From Azorinus chamasolen (taxonomy: Eukaryota; Mollusca; Bivalvia; Cardiida; Solecurtidae), in contig OY755247.1 in NCBI GenBank assembly GCA_963576725.1, positions 15,812,526 through 15,876,525 of the forward strand: a stretch of DNA of 64,000 nt, in the 5' to 3' direction. The number at the start of each line of letters is the position of its first letter. Position 1 is the stretch's first letter. The position numbers and the translations under genes were made by a program. Below the pieces are notes generated by a model, which was not told where the DNA came from, ran no database searches, and saw nothing but the letters and a program-made list of their open reading frames with translations. Below are positions 44,330-55,427 of this stretch, in pieces.

Positions 44330-44457
44330 ATATTTGATAGAATCCTTATTGTCCTCTCTCTTACTTGGACAATGTTAATCCAGTCTTCAGCAAAATGTTA
44401 ATTGCTGTAATATATTGGATATTAGATATTCAGCAATGTGGTCTAAATCACTACCAA

Positions 44458-44619
44458 GTTTTTGTGTCACCTGCCGAGAGGCAGTGTGTCACATAGGGAT
44501 CACTTTTCCATGGTCTGTCAATCCATCCATCTGTCTGTCTGTCCATCACACTTTTTTTTTTTTTATTCTAACACTTCTCCCAGCAGGTTACACATGTGTT
44601 CCTTTGATCACTCTTGTTG
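44458..44619. mobile_element. GTGTCACCTGC-family repeat, short copy
   Basis: TTTTTGTGTCACCTGCCGAG to AGCAGGTTACACATGTGTTC and ATCACTCTTGTT. Confidence 0.6.
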
Positions 44620-44885
44620 ATTCCAGGATTTGCTATACATGTAATTGTACATTTACAAGTTCTGATTGGTGGCAAACAATGCAGAAAATGATTAGAGGCT
44701 GTGTTTATACTCGCTCCAACAAAGTTTGAGAGGGTACATGTATATGGGAATCACCCTGGTCGATCGGGCGACCATCTGATCAGGGTTGGTCTGTGGTTCT
44801 ACCTGGATGTTCCGTGCATGTAACAATGCGATTAGCTGGACATTGTTATATAACTGAAATACTGTTAAAACGACTTAAAACCCAA

Positions 44886-45063
44886 TGTAACCAAACCAAA
44901 CTGATCAGGGTCTGCTGTTTGTTTATGATATAATATAGATCCAATTCTTTAGTTTCTGCCATGGTCAAAATTTCCTGTGTTCATGTACCTTTGCAAACAA
45001 TTGTCCAATTGGTATTTATGACATCATTATTTCTTACATAAATATTCATGGAGTTAAAAGTTA
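44886..45063. mobile_element. T2 MITE right part
   Basis: ACTGATCAGGGTCTGCTG, CAGT-TTCTGCCATGG region and GGAGTTAAAAGTTAA. Confidence 0.55.
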
Positions 45064-45119
45064 AGTAGCAAACAAGCTATCCAAGAATTTTCCAAATGCA
45101 CATCAGGTTGTACTTAGTA

Positions 45120-45462
45120 CAGTGAACCCTCATTACAACAGAGGTGTCTGTTTCGAGTCATTGTGCTGGTATAACGAGTTTTCCATTATACCGATTTTAA
45201 ATATGAAAGGAACCATATGGCCAGTTTTAACCTAGTACCAACAGGTGATCGCTTAATGCAGAACACAAGCAGTGCAAAAAGCTCCCTTTGGGAGCTTTTT
45301 GCATTTCTTGTTTTCTGCATTAAGCAATCACCTGTCTTATTGGCATTGTACCTATTTATTCAGCAGTTGTTTCAAAGACTTAATGGTAATTTTGTTTCAA
45401 TGCATAATGCCAGTATAATGAGGGTGCCGTTGTAATGAATGCCGGTGTAATGAGGGTTCACT
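45120..45462. mobile_element. P2 MITE copy 1 (pogo-like)
   Basis: P2 family: CAGTGAACCCTCATTACAAC to AATGAGGGTTCACTG, flanked by TA. Core arms ACAGGTGATCGCTTAATGCA with centre AAGCTCCCTTTGGGAGCTT. Confidence 0.85.
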
Positions 45463-45549
45463 GTAGTATAATGGTTGAGTCATACTACGTAAAGATAGCA
45501 CACTCTTCAGATGAGATGAAGATGTCAAGAGACTCATATCCTGTAGGAT

Positions 45550-45782
45550 ATTAACAAATTATCCCCTAGTGACGCATTTTTGCGCATCTATAGAAGTCAC
45601 TTTATGAAACCATTGTGATAAAAAGAGCATTTGCTCCTATAGGAGCAAATGCTCTATTTATCACAATGGTTTTAAACTACAAAATTCTATTTTTTTCCTT
45701 TCCTCTAGTTAATGCTCCTTTTCGGTAGATACATTCACAGAGGTTGGAATGAGGGAATTAGGGAATATGAGGGAATGAGTTA
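45550..45782. mobile_element. T3 MITE
   Basis: Core GCTCCTATAGGAGC with GATAAA arms; right end runs into the terminus array. Confidence 0.75.
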
Positions 45783-45880
45783 ACCCCCTATGAGGGAATG
45801 AGTTAATCCCCTATGAGGGAATGAGTTAACCCCCTATGAGGGAATGAGTTAACCCCCTATGAGGGAATGAGTTAATCCCC
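45757..45880. repeat. 23-bp tandem array of MITE end junctions
   Basis: Five copies of TATGAGGGAATGAGTTAA(C/T)CCCC: each unit is a T3-type right end, a TTAA and the first bases of a left end. Confidence 0.85.
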
Positions 45881-45985
45881 TCCCTGTTCAATATTCAAGT
45901 AAGAAATAATGATGTCATGAACATTAGATTATTTTTGATAATGGCACATGCACACAGGACTTTTGGCCATGACAAAAACTGTAGA
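45873..45985. mobile_element. T1/T2 MITE left part
   Basis: CCTCCCTGTTCAATATTCAA, ATAATGATGTCATGAAC and CCATGACAAAAACTGTAGA, then cut by the next T1 copy. Confidence 0.6.
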
Positions 45986-46235
45986 TTTAGCCCCTTTCCC
46001 TCATATAAACATGTTTTCACGCATTTGCAAGCGGAGTAGACCCAGATCAGACGGCTCCTATAGGAGCTGTCTGATCAGGGTCTGCTCTGTTTGCTAATGG
46101 GATTTGACAGATCAGTTTCTTTGCTTTCTAAAATGGCTACAATATTCCACCTTCCATATTATAACACACTAATTTGTTCATGAATGTTCAGTAGGTATTG
46201 GAATTTGGAATAAACATAGAACAGGGAAAGGGTTA
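45986..46235. mobile_element. T1 MITE
   Basis: TTAGCCCCTTTCCCTCATA to ACAGGGAAAGGGTTAG; core GACGGCTCCTATAGGAGCTG. Confidence 0.85.
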
Positions 46236-47789
46236 GATCTATATATAAGTTCTTAACCCTTTACTCCAGAAATACAGCTTTCTTTTGCAACATAGTAGAC
46301 CCAGATCAAGTGGCTCCTGTAGGTCTGCTCTGTTTGCTTATGAAATTATTTTATTTCACCTCAAACTAGTTTCTAGCCTTTTCATTGGATAAGAGCAGTC
46401 ACGTGGTTACCCACTATATTTCTATAGAGGGTCTGTAGCTGAGCAGCTATTGACATACTGCAACAAAATGCCTGCCATTCAAAACAGTTGGTCTTTTAAT
46501 CATTATTTTGATCCATGACACTAGCTATTTTAATAAATATTCACTAAATATAACAGATTGTTTGCTTGTTTTGGTTACGTAAAATTGTGACGTGCAGCTC
46601 TGTTTATTAACAATGACGTCATTTTAATGTTAACATCATTTTCGTAATTATAACAAACAAATAATAAATGTCAATATCTTTTTCAAAATAAATTATGAAA
46701 AGTGTCCGATGAAATAAATAAGTTATTGGGTTTGTCACTGAACCACTACAGAAATTTAGTGGGTCTGTAATATAGGGGGTCTGTAAGATAAATTGGGGGG
46801 CTCGGCTATCGCCTCGCCCCCTATTCATCCTACATACGAGGCTTGTTCGGAAATTATTGAGACACTGCCTGGTTTTTAAAACATATTTAATGCTCATTGT
46901 TTAAAATTGGTACAAGCACAGTATGGGGTCTTATGATCATAATACATGAAAATCAGGAGATGATTATATAACAATTGTGAGAAAGTAATTGCGTAAGAGC
47001 TACATGCAGGTAGCCATACCCGGAGCATGCCGTGAAATTATCATGTTGCAAACACAACCTTTATATTCTATACGATCAAAGAACAAGAAATAGCGGGAAA
47101 ATGTCAGCCAAAGTAATGTCATATAGACATTAGGATTCTAACATGGTTTTGTGAAAATTGTACGTCATTTGAGTTACAATTAAATAACTGAGGACTGTTT
47201 TCCGGGTGCCGGTCAAATTAACTTTGCAACGTCAGTATTAGTTCCCAGAAAAAGCCGGAGCAGCGGGCAGTCATAGAATTTTGTGTTCAGTTGTGGAAAA
47301 CTCCAGTATAGATGAAACAGATGTGCTTAAAGTCACAAACTGGAAGTAGTGTATCTGGTGCTTAAGTTTACCATAGGCACAGCAGATTTACTGATTATTC
47401 AATAACACCATACACATCTATAGAAGCGAACAGACCCACAATCATTACAGAACTGGCTATGTCAGAGATCTGTAAAATGCTTTACAACAGAACACACGGC
47501 TGACTGCGCAACATTGCCATTCAAAACAACATTTGAGTTATTATTATTATTATTATTATTATACCACATTTATATAGCGCTCTTTTCACACTGGATATGT
47601 GCGTTCAAAAGCGCTTCACATGGATAAAATCACTAACCGGAACCATCCGCATGATTATCTATCCAGACAATGAAAGATGTACAATATATATGAAATCGCT
47701 AGCCGGAAGGAACTACATGATTTTCCACCCGGTCAGTGAAAGATAAGCAAAAGATATACAATAGATATAAAATCACTATCCGCAAGAAA

Positions 47790-48080
47790 TAGCATAAACT
47801 GTATTAACAAACTTGATACAGACAAGTTGACTGAAAGCCATGCTCATCAATATCACAAATTAGAATAAACTATATTAACAAACTTGATACAGACAAGTTG
47901 ACTGAAAGCCATGCTCATCAATATCACAAATTAGAATAATCTGTATTTACAAAACTTGATACAGACAAATTGACTGAAAGCCATGCTCATCAATATCACA
48001 AATTAGAATAATCTATATTAACAAACTTGATACAGACAAGTTGACTGAAAGCCATGCTCATCAATATCACAAATTAGAAT
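47790..48080 (-). repeat. 71-bp tandem repeat in the LINE 3' UTR
   Basis: Four copies with AACAAACTTGATACAGACAA and TGACTGAAAGCCATGCTCAT. Confidence 0.85.
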
Positions 48081-48109
48081 AAATGGGCTGACTGAAAATC
48101 ATTCCATTT

Positions 48110-48325
48110 ATATGACTATTGGGTCAACTGTTAGCTTGATAGGTTGGCTGAAAGCCATTCCTATCCTGAACTCAGTTGCCACTGTACATGACTACTGGGT
48201 CAACTGTTAGCTTAATAGGTTGGCTGAAAGCCATTCCTATCCTTAGCTTAGTTGCCACTGTACATGACTATTGGGTAATCTGTTAGCTTAATAGGTTGGC
48301 TGAAAGCCATTCCTATTCTGAACAA
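48110..48325 (-). repeat. 76-bp tandem repeat in the LINE 3' UTR
   Basis: Nearly three copies with GTTGGCTGAAAGCCATTCCT and TGCCACTGTACATGACTA; shares GGCTGAAAGCCAT with the 71-bp unit. Confidence 0.85.
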
Positions 48326-49659
48326 AACTGTCCTAGTAGCCTAGTAGCAAATGTTGAAAAAGTGCGTTTTCAGACACTTTTTGAAACATGCCAATGACCT
48401 TGCGTCTCTAATGCCTGAAGGTAGAGCATTCCAAAGTTTCGGAGCTGCATGCATGAAACTTCTCTCACCGTATTTTACCCTTTTTGGCACAACCAACGAC
48501 AATGATCTGCTTGCTGACTTTAACTCTCTGCGCGGCCTGTATACGTCAAGCATGTCGACAATGTACTTGGGAGATTCATTGTGCATGGCTTTATACGTAA
48601 GAGTCAGATGTTGAACCGGAAGCCAGTGAAGTTCCTTCAAAACCGGCGTGATATGATTATATCGAGAAGTTCTGGTTATGATGCGGGCTGCTGTGTTTTG
48701 CACTCTTTGAAATTTCCGCAGTGAGTTGTTTGAAATCCCATGCAGCAGTGAATTGCAGTAGTCTATTTTCGATGTAACAAGAGAGTTTACCAAAGTCTTG
48801 GTAGCATCAGGTGAGAGGTACTTTCTAATATGGCCTATTTGTCGGAGCTGTGCATAACTAGACCTACACACGGAATTGACATGTGATGTCATATCCATTT
48901 GTGAATCGAGCCATGCACCGAGATTCTTTATACACAAAGATGGCCTGATTTTAGAGGGTCCTACTTGCACACTAACCTCTGCAGGTACTTCTGTGTTTTT
49001 TGTATGAAACAGAATGACCTCAGTCTTGTCAGTATTGAGCTTCAGCATGTTCTGATGCATCCAAGAGACTACTTCTTTGAGACAGTCCTCAACTCGCGAT
49101 TATGACAGCACATACAATAATGATCGAAGGGTACACATGGAACTGTGTGTGTTTGCTGTGTGCTATGACAGGGTTAGGAAAGGAACAACATCACAGGAAT
49201 TTCAAAAGAGATGGCGTAACGTTAATGACGCTGGCATGCTCCGGGTCCAGCGAGGTGATGCTCTTTAGGAAGATGCTAAAGAGTGATCCATGGGTCCAGC
49301 ATTTTTATCTTGCGCATGTACAAAGTACACTCATGCAAGTATTTAGTGACATAATATCTTAATAGTATGTCCTTCTATGTCCATTTTATTTACAGTGTCT
49401 CAATAATTTCAGAACAAGCCTCGTATCCCCTATATTTCCGTAGTGGGTCAGTGACAAACCCAATAACTAATAATAGATCTCTGCTCTACAGTTTCTACCA
49501 ATACCCAAACCTCCTGTGTATATATACCCTTGTAAAAAAGTTAATAAATATGCAGGATGTTATTATTGCTTACATAATTTACATGAATGTTCAATAGGGA
49601 AAGGGTTAAAGAAAATCATAATAGAACAAGCAAATTCCCTGAATTGATATCCTTCACCA

Positions 49660-50727
49660 AGTAAGTACGGGCCTCAGTATTACGGGCCTCAGTTATACCA
49701 GATGGACATAAATTTAAAACTTTTCACAAAGAAAGGACCATAACTCTGGTGTTCCAAGACCAATGTGAGTGATACAAGCTGGGCCACATTTCTTTATGGT
49801 ACTTAACATTTACACGAGTTATGTAGCAAAACTCTGAACACTTTCTGAGATATGACTTATATGGACAAAAAGGTTAAGATTTTCGCAAACAGAGGACCAT
49901 AACTCTGGAACATTTCCTTATGGTTCTTAACATCTACACAAAGTTTCAAATCATTTCTGAGGTATGACTCCATATAGACAAAAATGTTTTCCATCATCAA
50001 TGTAAGTGATACTCACAGGGTCTCATTTCCTCATGATACTAAAGATTGACACAAAGCTTCATAGAATAACTCCAAACAGCTTCTGAGATATGACTTTGGA
50101 CAGACAAAACAAAGGATCATAACTCTAGTATTCCGAGGTCAATATGAGTGATATTTGCAGGGCCACATATGCTACTGATCAACCCTTTCATAAAGTTTCA
50201 TAGATACACTCCATACGGTTTCTGAGATATGGCTCCTAACATACAAAAATGTTACATTTTTAGCTCGTCTGTTTCGAAGAAATCATTGTCGTTGTTGTCG
50301 TCGTTCATCTGATTCGAAGAAATCACAAGCTATTGTTGTAACTCCGGCGTCCGCGGCGTCGTCATCCGAAATCTTAACATTGACCATTTCTTCTTCAATT
50401 TTTCATTTACAACCTTCATTTTTGGTATGCATGTTCATCTTGACAATGACGACAGACGAGCGTTTGCACCCACTTGCGGTGCTCTTGTTAAAAAAGGAAC
50501 ATAACTCTGGTGTTTGAAGGTCATTATGAATGATACTTGCAGGGCCAAATTTCCTAATGCTACTTAATATTTACACAAGCTTTCATAGAAATGTTTTACA
50601 TTTTTGGCAAGCAAAGGGCCTATGGAACTATGGTGTTCCAAGGTCAATGTGGGTGATACATGCAGGCCCATATTCCTTTATGGTTCTCAACATTTACACA
50701 GTTTCAAAGAAAAATTCTAAAACGTTT
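49660..50727. repeat. Degenerate tandem repeat (about 160 bp)
   Basis: Units with AGGACCATAACTCTGGTGTT, AGTGATAC and CTTCTGAGATATGACT. Broken by the element 50260-50489. Confidence 0.65.
50260..50489. mobile_element. Helitron-like short element
   Basis: TTTTTAGCTCGTCTGTTTCG start; GACGACAGACGAGCGTTTGC and GGTGCTCTTGTT end, the same end style as 6826-7975. Confidence 0.5.
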
Positions 50728-51199
50728 TTAACCCATTACCTCATAGGCTATTTTTAGATACCTCTTTTAACCCTTTCCCTCATATAAACGTGTTTTCATG
50801 CATTTGTAAACAGAGTAGACTCAGATCAGACGGCTCCTAGAGGAGCCGTCTGATCAGGGTCTGCTCTGTTTGCTAATATAATTTGATAGATCTGTTTCTA
50901 TACTTTCTAAAATAGCTACAATGTACCACCTTCCATATTATATATAAACTGTTTTGTTCATGAATATTCAGCAGGTATAGAAATCTGGAATAAACATAGA
51001 ACAGGGAAAGGGTTAATAAATCTACCGAAAAGGCGCATTAACTAGAGACAAGAAATAAATTAAAATTTTGTATTTTGAAACCATTGTGATAAATAGAGCA
51101 TTTGCTCCTATAGGAGCAAATGCTCTATTTATCACAAAGGTTTCACAAAGTGACTTTTACAGAGTCGTCAAAAGTTGTCAATATCAGGGAATGGGTTAA
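50728..51199. mobile_element. T3 MITE hosting a T1 MITE
   Basis: TTAACCCATTACCTCATAGG; interrupted in ACCTCTT-TTAA-TAAATCTACC; right end CAGGGAATGGGTTAA. Confidence 0.85.
50767..51016. mobile_element. T1 MITE nested in T3
   Basis: TTAACCCTTTCCCTCATA to ACAGGGAAAGGGTTAA with TTAA at both sides; core GACGGCTCCTAGAGGAGCCG. Confidence 0.9.
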
Positions 51200-51359
51200 G
51201 ATATGATTCTGGGATGCACAGACAGACAGAAAGAAATGCCAAAACTATATCCCTCCGCCTTGGTGCCAACGCTCATTTGATTTGGTGCCTGTCCGCTGCA
51301 TACACTTCTCCTCAAAGAGATCTACCAACCTATGACCTTTCATGTTGATAGCTCTTATA

Positions 51360-51449
51360 CTTTTTGTGTCACCTGCCGAGAGGCAGTGTGTCATTTCGGT
51401 ATCACTGTCAGCTGCGAGCAGGTGACACGTGTTCCTCCGAACACTCATT
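51360..51449. mobile_element. GTGTCACCTGC-family repeat, minimal copy
   Basis: TTTTTGTGTCACCTGCCGAG directly followed by GCGAGCAGGTGACACGTG: ends only, 90 bp. Confidence 0.6.
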
Positions 51450-51808
51450 AATCAGCTACATTAAAGTTTTTGCATGCTGCCGCCGACACCAACGCCTACA
51501 ACCCAGTGATCATAATAGCTCAATATTTCTTCAAAAATTAATTTTGAGAAATGAATCAGGCAATTCCTTTGCAGGCAAAAAGTTAAACTGAATTTTCCTT
51601 ATCTGAAATATAGGATCTTTATGAAAACTCAACACAAAATTCTTTCATATATTTTTATTTTACAACAAAACAAGTCATTGTGAATGGTAGAGAAGATGTG
51701 AGCAAAAAGGTCAGTGAAGAAATGAACACAGGGTAAGCAGGTGTAGAAATCGTATCCCCTATAATATACACATCAAATACAGATCTTCAGAGCTTGGTGC
51801 AAAAACAT
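51450..51808. other. Unassigned
   Basis: No repeat family or coding signal recognised. Confidence 0.35.
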
Positions 51809-52217
51809 TTAACCATTTCTTTCATACAAACGCCTTTTCATGTGTTTGCAAACACAGAAGACCCAGATTAGACGGCTCCTTTAGACTCTGTTTGCTTGAC
51901 ATGATATAGATCTGATTATACAGTTTTTATCAAAGCAAAATATTCCCTCGAAATTTGTACAATCCAGTGAAACCTCTCTATAACGGCCACTAAATTGTGT
52001 TGATTAGTTGGTATGTAGGGCAGGTGGCTGCTTAATGCAAAGTGAAAGTAAAACAGAACGCTCCTATAGGAGCGTTCTGTTTTACTTTCACCTTGCTTTA
52101 AGCAACCACCTGCCTTTAACACAAAATACTTGATGTAATTCAGTGGCCGTTATAGAGAGCTTTTACAGTATAAAAGTTCATGACATCATAATTTTTTACA
52201 CAAGTATTCAACAGGGA
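51809..52217. mobile_element. T1/T2 hybrid MITE hosting P1
   Basis: TTAACCATTTCTTTCATA, GACGGCTCCTTTAGACTC (arm deleted), resuming after 52168 with TTCATGACATCATAATTTTT and AACAGGGAAA. Confidence 0.65.
51965..52168. mobile_element. P1 MITE nested
   Basis: CAGTGAAACCTCTCTATAAC to ATAGAGAGCTTTTACAG; centre AACGCTCCTATAGGAGCGTT. Confidence 0.85.
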
Positions 52218-52295
52218 AATTATTTCTTGATGAATATTCATACAGGAATCAACCCATTGTGAATCGTGCTTAATTTAGTTCCAGTATTAAAATAT

Positions 52296-52520
52296 TTAAC
52301 CCTTTCCCTGTTCTATATTTAGTCCAAATTTCAATACCTACTGAATTTTCATGGACAAAATAGTTTTAATGAAATATGGTAGGTGGAACATTGTAGCCAT
52401 TTTAGAAAATAAAGAAACAGAGTTATCTAATTTCCTTAGCAAACAGAGCAGACTCTGATCAGACGGCTCCTATAGAAGGCATCTGATCTATATGTAGCCT
52501 TCATGTAGCTAAAGGGTTAA
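52296..52520. mobile_element. T1 MITE
   Basis: TTAACCCTTTCCCTGTTC to GCTAAAGGGTTAA; one arm partly lost (CTCCTATAGAAGGCATC). Confidence 0.75.
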
Positions 52521-52729
52521 CTCTGAACAATATCGACTAATGGCAGCAATCTGTGATCGTTGTAAACAGAATCCTAATGAAACACTGTGTACCTGTAACT
52601 GAAACTTAGATGCTGTTGTTTCAGGAAACAAATGGAAAAAAAACATTTCAAAAGTTTACTTTTAGAAATGAATAATTCTTGTAAGGGGTAACACTTTAGT
52701 TTATGAATGTCCTTGGCAGGCTCCATCCA

Positions 52730-52958
52730 TTAACCCATTCCCTCGTATTGACGCCTTTTGACGCCTCTGCAAAAGTCACCTATTGAAACCATTGTGATAA
52801 ATACAGCATTTGCTCCTATAGGAGCAAATGCTCTATTTATCACAATGGTTTCAAAAAACAAAATTCTAAACTTTTCCTTTTCTCTAGTTAATGCTCCTTT
52901 TCAGTGGATTTATTCAAAGTGGTTGTATCTAAAAATAGCTTATGAGGTAATGGGTTAA
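52730..52958. mobile_element. T3 MITE
   Basis: TTAACCCATTCCCTCGTA to GAGGTAATGGGTTAA; centre GCTCCTATAGGAGC. Confidence 0.85.
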
Positions 52959-53130
52959 CCTTGTTACCTGTGCAAACAGTTTGGATCCAGATGAGACACC
53001 ACATAATGCGGTGTCTCATCAGGATCCAAACTGTTTGACACTTTGACCATATTTTGCAGAGAAATGAGAGAAACTTTGGTTTTAAGAATTGAAGCAGACA
53101 ACAATTGTTGCAGTTACAAGTAGATTTTAT
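52955..53130. mobile_element. T5 MITE, right end lost
   Basis: Shares TTAA with the T3 copy. Core TTTGGATCCAGATGAGACAC with centre CATAATG, then GAATTGAAGCAGACAACAAT. Confidence 0.7.
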
Positions 53131-53246
53131 CTTCCACTTCCTTTCCAGAAAAAAACATGAAAACATGAACAGTGTGTAAAACAGGATCTTGATTAGTCTC
53201 TCAGTTTAGCTGCAACTAATTTGGATCATAACTTTTTTCTTTTCTC

Positions 53247-53255
53247 TTTTTTTTT

Positions 53256-53286
<31 letters not shown>

Positions 53287-53289
53287 GGG
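53247..53289 (+). repeat. Homopolymer T19-G24 tract
   Basis: A run of 19 T followed directly by 24 G. It can form a G-quadruplex on the plus strand; also prone to assembly or sequencing error. Confidence 0.85.
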
Positions 53290-53319
53290 TCAACAGTCAC
53301 CCACACTGTGCTACAGTAT

Positions 53320-53525
53320 CAACCCTTACAATGCTTTCAAATGGACTATTTCAAAATTCGAAAAGGTCAAGCTTACTGTGAATATATAGGGATTTTTCTA
53401 AAAGTGTACCATGACAAACCGTGCAGACCCTCCCTGATGAGAGGGCTCCTCTAGGAGAGCTCTCATCTGGGTCTAGACAATTTGCAAAGGACAATAGTGA
53501 CTCGTTTCCCCCATTGTAAGGGTCA
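53320..53525. mobile_element. Small MITE with CAACCCTTACAATG ends
   Basis: Ends CAACCCTTACAATG / CATTGTAAGGGTCAA; hairpin GATGAGAGGGCTCC-TCTA-GGAG. The same core style recurs at 58395-58487. Confidence 0.65.
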
Positions 53526-53771
53526 AACACTTTAAAAAAGGTTTAAAATCTTAAAAGGAACATCTTTATAAAAAGTTATACATTAGGCAAGAGATAGGAT
53601 TTCAAAAATACTTTGTACATTGTACTAAAATACATATATTATTGGACCGATAAAATAAATGAGCAAAACACACTAGATTAGATAGTCTGACTTAAAAAAC
53701 TGAAAATGTAGAAGCAAATCTCACTGAAAAACAGAAAGAACAACTGTAGTGAATGAACTAAAGTTGAAATT
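53526..53771. other. Unassigned
   Basis: Nothing recognised. Confidence 0.3.
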
Positions 53772-54000
53772 TAACCCAATTGCTCCCACGATCTCATATA
53801 TGGGACGTAGGCAAACAGTGTAGACTTTTGATCAGACGCCGCATAATGCGGCGTCTGATCAGAGTCTACACTGTTTGCTGATAGGAATTTCAATATTAAT
53901 CAAAATGAAATTGAAAATTCAGACCAGGCACCCCTTAGATAAAAAATGGACTAACCCAACATATAAGCACGGAAGAATCCACTGGGAGCAAATGGGTAAA
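53772..54000. mobile_element. T6 MITE
   Basis: TTAACCCAATTGCTCCCA to TGGGAGCAAATGGGTAAA. Core has the outer arm of T1/T2 (GCAAACAGTGTAGAC) and the T5 centre (GACGCCGCATAATGCGGCG). Confidence 0.8.
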
Positions 54001-54180
54001 TCCTTCGCCCGCTAAGCGGAACCTGATTGGCATTTGCAAACAGCTTGGATCCAGATAAGACGCCCAGTAACTTGGTGTCTAATCAGCAGTCTAGATTTTG
54101 TTTCCTCCAGCATGTTTAGGGAAAACTTGTAATGACCTTTTGTTAACAAATTGAATCCAGATGAGAGGCAAAGTAACTTT
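53998..54180. mobile_element. T5-like MITE, decayed
   Basis: CCTTCGCCCGCTAAGCGGAA, then CAGCTTGGATCCAGATAAGA; right side unclear. Confidence 0.5.
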
Positions 54181-54181
54181 A

Positions 54182-54637
54182 TAACCCTTTGCTCCAAGAA
54201 TATTCATGTAAGAAAGGATGACATCATGCACATTCCCTCATATTGACGACTTTTGACGACTCTGTAAAAGTCACTTTGTGAAACCATTGTGATAAATAGA
54301 GCATTTGCTCCTATAGGAGCAAATGCTCTATTTATCACAATGGTTTCAAACTACAAAATTCTAAAACTTTTCCTTTTCTCTAGTTTATGCTCCTTTTCGG
54401 TAGATTTATTCAAAGAGGTTGTATCTAAAAATAGCCTATGAGGTAATGGGGTAATTAGATTAGTTGTTATTATAGAACATCCACACAAGAAGTTTTGGTC
54501 ATGGCAAAAACTGTAGAATCATATTTATGTTATATCATAAGCAAACAGAGCACACCCAGGTCAGACGGCTCCCACAGGAGCCATCTCATCTGGGTCTACT
54601 CTGTTTGCAAAGACGTATTTATAGAGCAAAGGGTGAA
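54182..54637. mobile_element. T2 MITE hosting T3
   Basis: AACCCTTTGCTCCAAGAATA; interrupted 54231-54452; core GACGGCTCCCACAGGAGCC and GAGCAAAGGGTGAA end. Confidence 0.7.
54231..54452. mobile_element. T3 MITE nested in T2
   Basis: CATTCCCTCATATTGACG to GAGGTAATGGGGTAA; left TTAACC lost. Confidence 0.75.
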
Positions 54638-54739
54638 CATCTCTAGGATCCAAACTGTTCATGGGTTCCTCGTAAAACACTCTACACCTAATCACTAACA
54701 CCACAAGACTGTACTTGGCAACATAATCAATTTGAAATA

Positions 54740-54943
54740 CAGTAAAACCTCTCTATAACGACCACTAAATTGTGTTAATTAGTTGGTATTTAGAGTAGGT
54801 GGCTGCTTAAAGCAAGGTGAAAGTAAAACAGAACGCTCCCATAGGAGCGTTCTGTTTTACTTTCACCTTGCTTTAAGCAGCCACTTGCCTTTAACACAAA
54901 ATAATTAATGTAATTTAGTGGCCGTTATAGAGAGGTTTTACTG
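54740..54943. mobile_element. P1 MITE
   Basis: CAGTAAAACCTCTCTATAAC to AGAGAGGTTTTACTG, TA-flanked, arms almost perfect; the cleanest P1 copy here. Confidence 0.9.
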
Positions 54944-54945
54944 TA

Positions 54946-55427
54946 CATCTCTAAGCACACAAAATCACAGATCCACATTGGATGCCAAATGCGCCCAGGT
55001 CATATATAATTGAAAATTACCGTTGGGCTTATCAATCTATCTGGTGTATTCTGTAATGGCATGACATACCTTGCACAGCAAGGCTTTTCAAGAGTAAATA
55101 AAATGCACACTAAAACCATTCAAAACTCAATTTGTGGCATTGGATTTCACAGAAGTATGGAAAAGAGCATAATAGGAATGTAGGAAAGTTTGTTCCCAGT
55201 GAAATTATTTCCAGAGAATATTCTGGCCACAGCACTTGCACATATTAACATACAACATAAACAAAAACCCTCCTACCCACACAAAAATACTGAATTCTGA
55301 ATAATAAACGAGAATGATGTTTAAAGGATATAGATGCCCCCATGTTTGTGTATCAAAGACGCTAAATGGCATTTTATAAAATATGCCATAGTTCTGTCAA
55401 AAATGATCAGAGCGTAATTCCTTTCGA
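54946..55427. other. Unassigned
   Basis: No family recognised. Confidence 0.35.

Larger units (their letters stand above)
47536..49096 (-). mobile_element. 5'-truncated LINE (CR1/L2-like reverse transcriptase C-terminus)
   Basis: The minus-strand ORF, 49096 to 48341, encodes NLGAWLDSQMDMTSHVNSVC, LVTSKIDYCNSLLHGI, RVQNTAARIITRTSRYNHIT and LKELHWLPV, the thumb and C-terminal region of a CR1/L2/Rex-type LINE, open for 252 codons without a stop. The 3' UTR contains two tandem arrays, then an AGCGCTATATAAATG-type end and an (AATAAT)n tail at 47536-47562. Good ORF integrity suggests a fairly recent insertion. Confidence 0.85.
46835..49425. mobile_element. Mariner-like element disrupted by a LINE
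   Basis: 31-bp terminal inverted repeats, TACGAGGCTTGTTC at the start and GAACAAGCCTCGTA at the end, with TA at both edges. Around 47250-47330 the plus strand encodes a decayed piece (EQRAVIEFCVQLWKTPV) resembling a mariner transposase N-terminus, followed by stops. A LINE fragment occupies 47536-49096. Confidence 0.65.
46721..49468. repeat. Outer inverted repeat around the mariner-like element
   Basis: AGTTATTGGGTTTGTCACTG at 46721 and its near-complement (CAGTGACAAACCCAATAACT) ending 49468, 35 bp each side, enclosing the TIRs of the mariner-like element. Confidence 0.65.
46254..49609. mobile_element. T2 MITE split by a 3.1-kb composite insertion
   Basis: Left part 46254-46348 (TTAACCCTTTACTCCAGA and its core); right part from about 49470 (AATAATAGATCT, GTTTCTACCAATAC, AATAGGGAAAGGGTTAA). 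Confidence 0.6.

Noticed and set aside
48341..49060. 239-residue ORF as a host gene
   Set aside because: It is a LINE reverse transcriptase C-terminus with a LINE-type 3' tail.
51245..51591. Overlapping ORFs on both strands
   Set aside because: Cover a short GTGTCACCTGC-family repeat and flank; no coding signal.
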